From Xenopus tropicalis (lineage: Eukaryota > Chordata > Amphibia > Anura > Pipidae): a stretch of DNA of 64,000 nt. Shown piece after piece: positions 25,373-34,633 of this stretch; the stretch's first letter is position 1; every line of letters starts with the position of its first letter. The position numbers and the translations under genes are program-made. The stretch is from assembly GCF_000004195.4 (NCBI RefSeq), contig NC_030683.2:46575358-46639357 (forward strand), read 5' to 3'. The notes under the pieces were generated by a model. It ran no database searches, had not been told where the DNA came from, and was given only the letters and a program-made list of their open reading frames with translations.

Positions 25373-25851
25373 AGGCTCATTTACTTATGCTAGTATGTTT
25401 TTTTCCTGCAATTTGTGTTTTTTGCGCAAAGAAAAATTTTTTTCTTGTAAAAAATGTTGATTTTTTGCCATTTATATTCATCGAAGTGTAAATATGCAAT
25501 CAAACAACCTTTGAGGTCAAATAGAAGTCAATGTGAACTGTCCTAGGCAAATTGTAACCATCTTTATTTAAATCACAATTCAGAAGTTTGGGGGGGGGGT
25601 TTGTAAGAACATGAAAATGATCCAGCAGATAGCAGAGCTGGTAAATCATGTCCAATGAAATTATTACATAATATATATTTGCAGCCAACCAACTATTTGC
25701 ATTAACCAACTCACTTCACTTAAACCCTAAATACAGTTTATATGAATGTGTCCACCACAGTACACTCAAGGGCCTTAAATTACAACACCTATTCTTCTGA
25801 CTGGTAACCAACATGATGCTCTAGGGAAGTCTGTAGCACACAGTTATAAAG

Positions 25852-26080
25852 CCCTAGTTTAGGGGTTAAGTAACTAAACTCTGACTGTGATAACCTGGGT
25901 TCGAATTACTGACAGCTAATCATGACCTTAAGAAGTCACATAATCACCAATGTCTCATGCTGAAAAATGTACCGCAAGAAAAATAGGCAAATTTCATTGC
26001 TTGCTGAAGTTGGATATTACCTGGTACCCAAAATGCTATGTAACATGAGCAACAAAATAATAAAGGATAATATACCTTTG
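25852..26080 (+). repeat. tRNA-derived SINE, copy A
   Basis: The head has an A-box-like 'tttaggggttaagtaac' and a B box 'gggttcgaattac' about 35 bp later, the internal RNA polymerase III promoter layout of a tRNA gene. A body follows ('gacagctaatcatgacctta', 'agaagtcacataatc') and the tail ends in 'aataataaaggataatatac'. No functional tRNA is claimed because the folding is degraded. Confidence 0.6.
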
Positions 26081-26372
26081 GGGGCACATTTACTAATCCA
26101 CGAATCCAAATCACAAATGGGAAAAAATCGTATTGGAAACGAAAATTTCGGAAGATCGCAAATGCTTAAGAAAAAATCGTATTAGTCACGATAATATCGT
26201 ATTGGCGACCCGAAAGTCACGAAATTTTCGTACCGAACGATTGTAAACAGCGGTAAAACCTTTGCCTTTCGCTGTGCGAAAAAGTCGTTCGCTGTGCGAA
26301 AAAGTCGTGCGGACGCCCGAAAAAATCGACGAAAATACGCTCTGAGCGTTCGTGCTTTTGTAAATGTGCCCC
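26081..26372. mobile_element. fold-back MITE, GGGGCACATTTAC ends
   Basis: The ends are GGGGCACATTTAC and its inverse GTAAATGTGCCCC. TTG lies on both flanks (26078-26080 and 26373-26375), which could be a 3-bp target duplication as in PIF/Harbinger elements. The interior is rich in TCG/CGA ('aaaaatcgtattgg', 'cgaaaaagtcgt' twice) and largely self-complementary. It inserted at the tail of the SINE in copy A and is absent from copies B and C. Confidence 0.75.
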
Positions 26373-26515
26373 TTGGTGTCACCTAATTATAGATGAAAAA
26401 AGATTTAACTGGCTTGAGTAGGTAAGCATGCAGAGTTGTGTTACATTATGGCTTTCTAAGAAATCCTGAAGGAATAAGGAAAAGGTATCCAATGGAAACT
26501 TCCTTATTAGACTAT

Positions 26516-27027
26516 GGGGCCAATTTACTAACAGCCAGATTTTTATTTTTTATTTCCGATTAGGATTTTTCAGCGCTAAAAAGTTGCAGAAAAAAAACTC
26601 TCAACAAAATAGCTAAAAATCTGAATCTGACAATTCAACAGCTCAAATTTGTTGAGATCAAGTAGAAGTCAGATATCCCTTCCCTTTGCTGGAGGATCCT
26701 TCTTTGCTTTGAAACTTTAGGGCCGTGACAGACGGGGAGATTAGTCACCGCACAACAAATCTCCCTTGTCGCTGGCGACTAATCTCCCCGATATGCCATC
26801 CCACTGGCTGGAATGTAAAACGCCGGTGGGATGGCATATGCAGCGCCACGATGACCAAAGTTTCCTCTCAAGGCAACTTCCGCGATTTCCCCGAAATGCC
26901 ATCCCACCGGCAATTTACATTCTCGCTGGTGAAATAGCATTTCGGGGAGATTAATAGTCCGCGACAAGGGAGATTTGTCACGGGCGACTTGTCTCCCCGT
27001 GTGCCAGATCCCTTAGTAAATCTGCCC
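26516..27027. mobile_element. inverted-repeat element GGGGCCAATTTACTAA with nested insert
   Basis: The left end 'ggggccaatttactaacagc' is matched by the inverted right end 'ttagtaaatctgccc'. Everything from 26717 to 27014 is a second element inserted inside it, close to its right end. The left remainder includes 'agatcaagtagaagtcagat', which is common to this frog repeat group. Non-coding. Confidence 0.65.
26717..27014. repeat. nested fold-back, GACAGACGGGGAGATTAGTC type
   Basis: The left arm 'agggccgtgacagacgggga' pairs with the right arm 'gtctccccgtgtgccagatc'. Inner palindromes include 'gatatgccatcccactggc' against 'ccggtgggatggcatatgc' and 'gaaatgccatcccaccggc' against 'gctggtgaaatagcatttcg'. 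It belongs to the same family as 18760-18848 but is longer. The high GC and CpG content and the three overlapping frames on both strands come from the palindromes, not from genes. Confidence 0.75.
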
Positions 27028-27162
27028 ATATATATCTTGACACCTTATATATTAGTCTAGTTTCTAGCTGGGGGATAAGTAACTAATCTGCTGAAAACAC
27101 CTTTTCTTCTGACTGGTAGCCAACATGATACTGTGGGGAAGTCTGTTGCACACAGTTATAAA

Positions 27163-27390
27163 CTGCTAGATTAGCTTAGGGGTTGAGTAAATAAACTGAT
27201 TTTGATAACCATGGTTAGAATTACTGACAGCTCATCCTGACAATGAGAAGTCATGTAATCAGCACGTGTCTTATTCAAACCTGCAAGCAAAATTGGCAAA
27301 TGTTATTGTTTTATTAAGTTAGATATTTCCTTATACATTCATTGCTGTGTAACATGAGCAACAAAATAACAAAGGATCATTTACCATTGG
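27163..27390 (+). repeat. tRNA-derived SINE, copy B
   Basis: The A-box region is 'ttagcttaggggttgagtaa' and the B-box region 'tggttagaattactgac'. The body and tail are as in copies A and C, ending 'gagcaacaaaataacaaagg'. The B box has lost the consensus C of GGTTC, so promoter activity is unlikely. Confidence 0.6.
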
Positions 27391-27944
27391 GAAATGTCAC
27401 TGATTTATGGGTGATAAAGGATCTGACTGGCTCAAGTAGCTTAGCATGCAAAGTTATTTCTTTCAAAGAAATTCTGAAGAAATAAGGAAAAGGTATGATT
27501 TTGTCCAGTGGTAATGAAACTTCCTTATTAAACAATATATTTGGAACCCTATATATTAGTCTGTATAAGGGCTGTTCAAGCCTCAGGATACAAGTAGTTT
27601 GGTGACAAGAAAACATTAGGTATGTCAGGCAGTATACTCCGGCAGATTATTTTGGCCTGATGGCTGTGCAATCACCCTTGATTTTCATTCTGAGCTATAT
27701 GCAGCAATTGGTTTAATGTCTCCTGTTGTACATTATGCCTATTTGATACCCACCAAGAATTCAGGTGCAAGAGTGAAGGTAATCAAATGTACATTGGGCA
27801 GAGCAGGAGGCACCTCAACAAGGTAAATAGGCAGTGGCGGTGTTTCTTCTAAGCTGTACACTCATGTATACTCCACATTGTGACCCCAGAGTACACAGCA
27901 AATTGTGCAATGCACACAAAATGTCTTTGCACAAAGCACTATAA

Positions 27945-28145
27945 GATTTTACAATCTAAGTTCCCTAACACACTATGGTCAATGTTATCAAGAGCCAATA
28001 AACCTTATGTTTTTGGAGTATGAGCGAAAACCTGAGTACCCAGAGAAAAACCCACACAGACACTGGAAGAACATACAAACAAGGTAGTACCTTGTTTGTA
28101 ATATAGTATCTTGGCTGGAATTGAATTTAGGGTCCCAGAACTGGT
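27945..28145 (-). repeat. second-family SINE, reverse orientation
   Basis: Read on the minus strand, it has the order found in the plus copy at 46702: a B-box-like part (complement of 'attgaatttagggtcccaga'), then complements of 'agagaaaaacccacacagac', 'atgtttttggagtatgagcg', 'aagagccaataaacc' and 'acaatctaagttccc'. The sequence around 'tttttggagt...gagtacccagag' is widespread in frog and fish repeats. The head is partly lost and the segment 'aaggtagtaccttg' is palindromic. Confidence 0.6.
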
Positions 28146-28230
28146 GAAAATGTTTCCAAACAAGTATAATCTAATTTAGTACTAGCTTAGACCCAACCAA
28201 TCTGTTCCATGCTGTTTCTGAAACATTCTT

Positions 28231-28475
28231 AAGGTGGCCATACACGGGCCAGTTATAGCTGCCGATATTGGTCCCTTAGACCGATTCGGCAGCTAATCGG
28301 CCCGTGTAAGGGAACTAACGACGGGCCTGCCCGACCGATATCTGGCCTGTAATGGGGCATTTATCGATTGGGCAGGTTAAAAAATTTAGTCCCCCGTAGG
28401 TGGGGGATATCGGGGGAAGATCCGCTTGCTTGGTGACATCGCCAAGCGAGCGGATCTGAAGGTGTATGTCCACTT
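28231..28475. repeat. fold-back element, AAGGTGGCCATACACG family
   Basis: The left end 'aaggtggccatacacgggcc' has as inverse the decayed right end 'gtgtatgtccactttt'. Internal hairpins include 'gccgatattgg...ccgattcggcagctaatcgg' and 'gatccgcttgcttgg' against 'ccaagcgagcggatc'. The same ends are seen at 32138. Non-coding, CpG-rich against its surroundings. Confidence 0.75.
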
Positions 28476-28930
28476 TTACTTGGGCCTCACTTTCTATTCC
28501 TTTCTAACCTACAATTCAATAAATTATATCATTAAGTTAATAATAATGTTGCAAACCTTTAATTAGTCTTCAGATTTAGATACAATGTTGTGAACATTAC
28601 TAAATAGCTTGCATTCTGTCTCCATTTAAAGTTTGGCTTGCACAGCCAAGCTAAACCCAAAATACAGCCTTCAATGTTTAAGGTTTAAAGCCCTCTACTA
28701 AGTGACATCTGGCAATCTGTTCATTAAAATGTATGTCTGATGAGCCTATTAATGGCTTTTTAGAACTTTTAATGTGAGGTCTGTGTCTTTTTCCATAATA
28801 TGTGGCGGAATCAGAAATTGAATATAGACAGTTTTTCTCAATCTACTGAATCTGTTCAGTTATAGTGATTTTTCAGGAACCCCTTGCCATGCTGACATGT
28901 ATACAGCAAATACCTACTGTAGATATTATA
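28476..28930. other. no gene; possible conserved non-coding DNA
   Basis: No repeat was recognised. 28640-28790 has balanced composition with homeodomain-type 'ttaatggc' and 'ttcattaaaatg' motifs and lacks the low complexity of its neighbours; see findings. Confidence 0.35.
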
Positions 28931-29242
28931 ACAGGTATGGGACCTCTTATCCAGAATGCGCGGAACCTGGGGTTTTCCGGATAGGGGATTGTTTCATAAT
29001 TTGGATCTTCATACCATAAGTCTACTAAAAAATAATTTAACCTTAACTTAACTTAAATAAACCCAATAGGATTGTTTTGCCTCCAATAAGGATTGATTAA
29101 ATATTAGTTGGGATCAATTATAAGGTACTGTTGTATTATTACAGAGAAAAATCCCTTTTAACAAAATGTATTATTTTTTTAAAATGGAGTGTATGGGAGA
29201 AGCTTTCTGGATAACTGGTTTCCGGATAAAAGATCCTATCTG
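28931..29242 (+). repeat. ACAGGTATGGGA-family element, copy 3
   Basis: The left end 'acaggtatgggacctcttat' is followed by 'ggaacctggggttttccgga'. The interior is 'aataaacccaataggattgt' and 'ttgcctccaataagg'. The right end is 'tctggataactggtttccgg'. It has full length and the same orientation as copies at 33971 and 59716. Confidence 0.85.
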
Positions 29243-30204
29243 AAATTACACACATGCAGTTATATATGTCAAATATGACAACTATGAAAATCAGAGCAGC
29301 AAATGCTTTTTCAGAAGCTATCAGCTAGAAAAACACCTTGTGAACTCGCCTGTACAAATTTGTTATTTAGTGAAACATCTGGATCACAGTTGCAATTGAG
29401 AGCTGCAACATCAGGAAAAAGCTAGTAATCAACACCCAGCCGCAGATTTCATTTGACATCAGTAAAGCTTCTCTAATGGCCCAATTAAAGTCCCTGATAG
29501 ATACCTGACAGCACAGCGGGCTACTAATATTTCTTTAAAATTCTAGTTAAAGCTTTTAGGTTTTTTCTTGCTTTTAAAATAAACTTTTTATTAAAAAAAA
29601 GATCTGAGACATAGTCACTTTCCTATACAGTGAAAAAAATATATTCTGTAGCATTACAGAAGGATCCATGCCATCCAATATTCGAATTCACTTCGCCCTA
29701 ATCTTGCAACCACAGGTTCTGTACCTTATATATGCTCTTTACCAAAGTAACCTTGCCACATTTTCCCAGGCATTTATGTGCCAGAAGGAGATACTGTAGA
29801 CTCAGAAAATGCATTAATGAAAGGGCCAACCGGAGCTGTATAATGTTTGATTTTGACCACCAACAGAATTTCCCCTAAGCTACCAATATGCAGAAGCAGA
29901 TATAAGTTAGCAGATGTTCCAGCTGTAGACCAGGTTTAACACACAATACACAATGTTTTTCCACAGCTTTGTGTGCCCAGTTGTATCTGATGCTTACTAC
30001 ATGAAGCTACATAATTTAGAAGTGAATTAAGGTGTGCAGTTTGCTATCATCTTCCCACATGCTTTCTACAAACTAATCTGAATTAAAAAAATAATTTTAC
30101 GTGACTGGTTCTCCAAAAAAAAGGAATGAAGGTTCTAATATACTTTGAAGGACTGGCATCTGGCATGTTCTGCTTCTCTGTCAATAAGCCTCTTTCGCCC
30201 TCTG
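29243..30204. other. no gene; possible conserved non-coding DNA
   Basis: No gene or repeat was recognised. 29415-29545 ('gcccaattaaagtccctgat', 'cctgacagcacagcgggct') looks like unique, constrained-type sequence; see findings. Confidence 0.35.
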
Positions 30205-30600
30205 AATTCTTAGGGGCCCATTTGCTAAAAGCTGTGTTTTTTTCATGATTCAAATTTTTTTCACAGACAAAAAACCCTTTTTTTACCATTTACTATGCAT
30301 CAAAACTGTGACTAATCTAAAAGCAAAAATATGCCATCAAAAAGCTGTCACAATCATGTAGAAGTCAATGGCAGCTATCAATTTTGAACTGGCTAATCTT
30401 TCTTTGCTTCGTGGTTTAAAGGGTTTTTCTTTTTTACTTTTATTTGTGCAACAAAATGAAAAAATGTGCGTTTTTCAAATTTTTTGCATTCTTTTTCATT
30501 CAAGCTTTTTTTAAAAGGCTATTTTCATAAATCACTTGCCATTCCTGTTTCAGAGAAAATTAGTTTATTTGTGGTTTCAAACCCCTCTTAAATCACTAAT
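30205..30600. repeat. decayed GGGGC-ATTTRCTAA fold-back remnant
   Basis: It begins 'taggggcccatttgctaaaa' and runs through T-rich hairpin-like DNA ('ttttttcatgattcaaattt', 'agaagtcaatggcagc'). A counterpart ('gaggctcatttacttatgct', 'agaagtcaatgtgaac') stands in the same place before copy A at about 25373. This suggests it travelled with the triplicated block. Boundaries are uncertain. Confidence 0.35.
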
Positions 30601-30957
30601 AAAAATGTTGATACATGGGCCTCCCTGTGATTGGTCCAGCAGCTAGTAGAGCTGGTGACTATACCAAATTATATATATCGGTACATTTGATCTACCGAGA
30701 GCAGGATCAGCCATATTGTGTGCCTTGCTTGCCACATCTAAATGATTTACGTGGCCAAGACAGCTCCATTTATATATTCCGGCAGTTTCACATTCATAAT
30801 AACCATTGTCCATTAATTAAGCATTAAATATGGTTCATATGAATGTTTCCACAGTACATTTAAGGACCTTAAGTTAACATGACTGCTGCTAACACCTTTT
30901 CCTCTGTCTAGTGAACAATGTTATACTGTGGGGAATTTTGTAGTACACAGTTATTAG

Positions 30958-31183
30958 CTGATAGATTAGCTCAGGGGTTAAGTAACTGAACCCTGACTTT
31001 GGTAACCAGGGTTAGAGTTTCTGTCAGCTCATCATGACCATGAGAAGTCACGTAATCCCAGAGTGCCTCGTGCAAATGCAAGCAAAATAGGCAAATTGTA
31101 TTGCTTGCTGAAATGGGGTATTCCCTGGTAAATACATTGCTGTGTAACATGAGCAACGAATAATAAAGGATAAGTTACCCTTG
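30958..31183 (+). repeat. tRNA-derived SINE, copy C (best A box)
   Basis: The head 'ttagctcaggggttaagtaa' is a near-consensus tRNA D-arm/A box. It is followed by an anticodon-arm-like stretch and by 'accagggttagagttt' at the B-box position. The body is 'ctgtcagctcatcatgacca', 'tgagaagtcacgtaatc' and the tail 'aataataaaggataagttac'. Among the three copies this has the best A box, while copy A has the best B box. Confidence 0.65.
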
Positions 31184-31674
31184 GGAGTTGTCACTGAGTT
31201 GTATCTGTTTTAAGCGTATCTGTTCATGTACAGCTGTATGCTAGAAATGTCTGTTTGTCTCAGGTAGCTAAGCGTGCAAAGTAATGTGAGAAAACCTGTA
31301 GAAGTAATCGGGAAAGGTATGATATTTTTTTTCCGTCTTTATAATACTTCCTTATTAAACAAAATATCTTAACACCCTATATTAGTCTGGAGGGCTGTTT
31401 AATCATTGCATGAGATTTAGTGGGCTCAAAAGCTGAGTTAATGTGGGCAATTTAATATTTGCCATTAAACACTATGCCCACTATATGGCCTAGCACCACA
31501 AAGAAAAATGTGTGCACGAAACAGACACTATAAAATAATAATAATGATCCTCTATTTATATAGCACCAATGTATTCTGCAGTGCTTTATAGAGCTTATAC
31601 AGCAGTCCCTTAACCTTCCTGTATGGTATCACGAAGAAAACCAGAATGCCCAGAGAAAACCTACAAAGATGTCA

Positions 31675-31834
31675 TTTATAAACACTGAGAAAATTTACAC
31701 CTGGGCAGTAACTCATGGCTACCAATCAGATGATTGCTTTTTATCTACAACCTGTAGCTGTCTGGAAAACTCTAACCACTAATTGGTTGTTATAGGTTAC
31801 TGCCCAGGTGCTAATTTGCCCAGTGTTTATAAAT
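31675..31834. mobile_element. fold-back MITE, CTGGGCAGTAAC family
   Basis: The left arm 'tttataaacactgagaaaat' plus 'ttacacctgggcagtaactc' pairs with the right arm 'gttactgcccaggtgctaat' plus 'ttgcccagtgtttataaa'. The arms are about 40 bp. The middle has 'ctaccaatcagatgattgct'. Related copies lie at 33374-33492 and, diverged, near 42960, 45990 and 54905. Non-coding. Confidence 0.8.
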
Positions 31835-32137
31835 GAGCCCCAGTGACCTGAATGGAAATGAATCTAAGACAAGCAGGGCTTTCATCACAATAATTTCTAA
31901 TTTAAATATCAATATAATATAAAAAATATTTCCAAACAAGTATATTATAATTTAGCACTAGTTTGGACTAAACAAATCTATTGTGTGCATGTGCTATGCT
32001 GTTTCTAAAACATCACAATAAAAAGCATTTTTGCACTTATAACCTAAAAAAAATGTGGTTTTATAAAGCCAGTGCACATGTATCCTGCCTCAGAAAGACA
32101 TGGGTTGGATTCCAGTTGGACAATCTCTCAATTTCTT

Positions 32138-32480
32138 AAGCTGGCCATACACGCACCGATAATATCGTACGAAACCTCGTTTCGTACGATATTCGGTGCG
32201 TGTATGGCAAGTCGGCAAGTTGATCGATATCGCAGGAGGCTGCTGATATCGGTCGTCTCGCCGATCGGCCAGGTTTAAAGATTTTGATCGGGCGCCATAG
32301 AAGGCGCCTGAGCAAAATCTGCCATCAGGGCTGAATCGGCAGAAGGAGGTAGAAATCCTATTGTTTCTACCTCCTTATCTGCCGTTTCAGCCCTGAACGG
32401 TCAGTGGCTGATTGAACGATCTTTCGTGCGACCGGTGGTTGCATGAAAGATCCCAAATCGCCACGTGTGTCGCCACCTTT
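32138..32480. repeat. fold-back element, AAGSTGGCCATACACG family
   Basis: The left end is 'aagctggccatacacgcacc' and the right end is the decayed inverse 'cacgtgtgtcgccacctt'. Strong internal hairpins occur: 'gataatatcgtacgaaacc' against 'gtttcgtacgatattcgg', and 'gaaggaggtagaaatcctat' against 'tttctacctccttatctgcc'. Same family as 28231-28475. Confidence 0.8.
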
Positions 32481-33171
32481 AATGTGCCTCAGATAGAAAA
32501 CATAGATACTGGACTTTCCTCATTATCACTAAAAGACTGAAGTACAGCTTAGTTTACAATAAAAAACATTATAAAGGAATAAAGGTTATATTCAAACAGG
32601 TGCTTTTCAGTGCTACCCACAGATATATATTGTGAGAGTAGAATGTTAAAATCAACTGTCCTATTGGAAAATCATTAGGGCTAAACACGGGAATTAATCT
32701 ATGGAACTAATCCACTGAGCAGGTACTTTAACAGAAAAGGACATAAGAATTAGAGGTGAATTAACCAGTAAATCTGACTGCTGAATGCAATGAAACAAGA
32801 CCAGCACTCTTAGTGAATAGGTTTAGCAGTTTATAGTGCAAACATGTTTTTCCTACAGGACCAGAAAGCTATTAATATTTATCATCCACCCATTCAGAGA
32901 TCATCGACCTATTGTCTTGTATCAGTTATCTGCTGGTACATATTGATACAGAGGTACAGAGATATAGAGAACTTCATGTAGGCATTAAATGTACCTTTCC
33001 CTCTTCCTTGCACCTTGCTGTGCTATTGATTATCTTTATAATAGGGATGAATAATCTCTGACCCTCCATCAGTTTTGTATTTAAACTCTTTCAGCATCAA
33101 CAACCATTTAAAAACAGACTTCATATTCTACGTTTGCCCAGGAGTAGTGATTCTAATTTAAATTATTCAGC
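32481..33171. other. AT-rich stretch, nothing recognised
   Basis: Short chance frames only. A CCAAT-free, motif-poor sequence with no repeat ends recognised. Confidence 0.4.
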
Positions 33172-33373
33172 AGGCATGGATTTGCGTCGAGTTTCGCCAT
33201 TGGAGGATAGTTTTGTGAACGGACGGAAAATTTTGCTATGGAAAAATTTACCACGTGGCAAAAAAAAAAATTTTTTTGTCATGTGACATTTTTGGCATTT
33301 CATGAATTTTTTGCCGTAAAAGATTTGCGAATTTTTCAGCAAAGCGAAATGGGACAGATTCGCTCATCACTAC
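33172..33373. repeat. fold-back element, TAGTGATGAGCGAA family (reverse)
   Basis: It starts 'aggcatggatttgcgtcgag' and 'tttcgccattgg', the far end of the family, and finishes 'agcgaaatgggacagattcg' and 'ctcatcacta'. It is a compact copy (about 200 bp) with 'aaaaaaaaaatttttttgtc' at its centre. Orientation is opposite to the copies at 14769 and 45743. Confidence 0.8.
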
Positions 33374-33492
33374 CCAGGAGCAGTAACGCATAACAACCAA
33401 TCAGAAGATAGCATTTACCTGTTTAAAAGCAAACATCTTGTTGGTTGCTATGGGTTACTGCTCCTGGGCAAACTTAGGGCATTTTATTACAT
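33374..33492. mobile_element. fold-back MITE, CTGGGCAGTAAC family
   Basis: The left arm 'cccaggagcagtaacgcata' pairs with the right arm 'tatgggttactgctcctggg'. 'caaccaatcagaagatagca' lies between, as in the copy at 31675. It directly abuts the fold-back at 33172-33373, so the two families inserted side by side or one into the other. Confidence 0.75.
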
Positions 33493-33647
33493 ATGGGGGT
33501 AATGGTTGCACAGCAGTCTGCCAATCAAGGCATGTTGATCTAAAAACTGTAATATGGCAATCTGGCCCCATGTTAGTATCCCTGCATGAACAGCTATATA
33601 TGAAACATAGTCATGGGCAAGCTTATCTACAACTACATTGGTACATA

Positions 33648-33892
33648 CTAAGGGGCCTATTTATTATGATGTATAAAATGAAATTTGCCGAAAAAATGGT
33701 GTCAAAAGCTGTGTGGAGAAGTTCGCCATCTGAATGGCAGATTTTACGCCATTATTCTAAGTAAGTTTCGGCAAGAAAAAATCGCATAAAAAATTAAGCA
33801 GATTTTACGCCATTTTTTACACAGTGAAGCATGGCAATGTGTCCTGAATTTTTTTGCCATTTTTTACACGGCATAATAAATCTGCCCCTAAG
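33648..33892. repeat. fold-back element, GGGGCAGATTTATTATG family
   Basis: The left end 'aaggggcctatttattatga' is the inverse of the right end 'cataataaatctgcccctaa'. The interior has two copies of 'cagattttacgccatt' (about 33739 and 33800) and 'tttttgccattttttacac'. Non-coding. The short frame at 33438-33764 runs across the boundary and is not a gene. Confidence 0.75.
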
Positions 33893-33970
33893 TGTTCTGC
33901 AGTCATCAGTGTCTCTAAGGATGCAGATGGCAGTATTGCATTAAAGAGCACATTAAAACCATATATAAAT

Positions 33971-34268
33971 ACAGGTATGGGACTTGTCATCCAGAATGCT
34001 CGGGACCTGGGGTTTTTCAGTTAAGGGGCCTTCTGTAATTTGGATCTTCATACTTTAAGTATATTAAAAAATCATTTAAACATTAAATAAGCCCAATAGG
34101 ATTGTTTTGCCTCCAATAAGGATTCATTATATCTTAGTTGGTATCAAGTACAAGGCACTGTTTTATTATTACAGAGAAAAAGGAAATCATTTTTAAAATT
34201 GTGATTTATTTGCTTATAATAAAGTCTATGGGAGATGGCCTGCTCTGGATAACTGATCCTATACCTGT
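33971..34268 (+). repeat. ACAGGTATGGGA-family element, copy 4
   Basis: The left end is 'acaggtatgggacttgtcat', the inner 'cgggacctggggtttttcag', 'aataagcccaataggattgt' and 'aagtctatgggagatggcct', and the right end 'ggataactgatcctataccT' (case irrelevant). It forms an inverted pair with the next copy at 34309, about 40 bp away. Confidence 0.85.
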
Positions 34269-34308
34269 ATGCAACTATAGTATTACATATAATATATATA
34301 CAGTATAT

Positions 34309-34633
34309 ACAGGTATGGGATCCCTTATCTGGAAACCCATTATCCAGAAAGTTCTGAATTACAGGAAGAAAATCTCCCATAGACTCCATTAAAAGGAAAT
34401 AATTCTAATTTTTAAAAATGATTTCCTTTTTCTCTGTCTTAATAAAACAGTACCTTGTACTTGAGTCCAACTAAGATATAATGAATCCTTATTGGAGGCA
34501 AAACAAGCCTATTGGGTTTATTCAATATTTAAATGATTTTTAGCAGACTTATGGAGATCCAAATTATGGAAATATCCCTTATCCGGAAAAACCCCAGGTC
34601 CCGAGCATTCTGGATAACAGGTCCCATACCTGT
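34309..34633 (-). repeat. ACAGGTATGGGA-family element, copy 5 (inverted)
   Basis: This is the reverse orientation of copy 4: 'acaggtatgggatcccttat', 'ccagaaagttctgaattaca', 'attggaggcaaaacaagcct', 'aaaccccaggtcccgagcat' and 'aacaggtcccatacctgt'. It is near full length (about 325 bp) with both inverted ends well kept. Overlapping frames on both strands here come from the repeat. Confidence 0.88.

Larger units (their letters stand above)
25690..27065 (+). repeat. triplicated block, copy A
   Basis: The block contains 'gaatgtgtccacca', 'cttctgactggtaaccaaca', 'gggaagtctgtagcacacag', a tRNA-derived SINE and, after insertions, 'gaaggaataaggaaaaggta' and 'caccttatatattagtctag'. All of these recur in order in copies B (27090) and C (30800). 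Two fold-back elements (26081-26372 and 26516-27027) interrupt only this copy. Similarity reaches well beyond the SINE, which favours segmental duplication over three separate SINE insertions. Confidence 0.75.
27090..28225 (+). repeat. triplicated block, copy B
   Basis: The order matches copies A and C: 'aaaacaccttttcttctgac', 'gggaagtctgttgcacacag', tRNA-derived SINE, 'caagtagcttagcatgcaaa', 'gaagaaataaggaaaaggta', 'ccctatatattagtctgta'. Its right part shares 'tttccaaacaagtata', 'tttagtactagcttagac' and 'tgctgtttctgaaaca' with copy C. A second SINE (minus strand, 27945-28145) lies inside. A fold-back (28231) starts right at the end. Confidence 0.75.
30800..32035 (+). repeat. triplicated block, copy C
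   Basis: It contains 'catatgaatgtttccacagt', 'ggaattttgtagtacacagt', the tRNA-derived SINE, 'gaagtaatcgggaaaggtat', 'caccctatattagtctggag', and later 'tttccaaacaagtata' and 'tgctgtttctaaaaca', collinear with copies A and B. A fold-back (31675-31834) is inserted here but not in copy B. The segment 31545-31670 ('tttatatagcaccaatgtat', 'gcagtgctttatagagc') is another dispersed-repeat piece. Confidence 0.75.

Noticed and set aside
30958..31030. Possible functional tRNA gene
   Set aside because: The A box is good but the B box and stems are degraded, and the body is that of a SINE.
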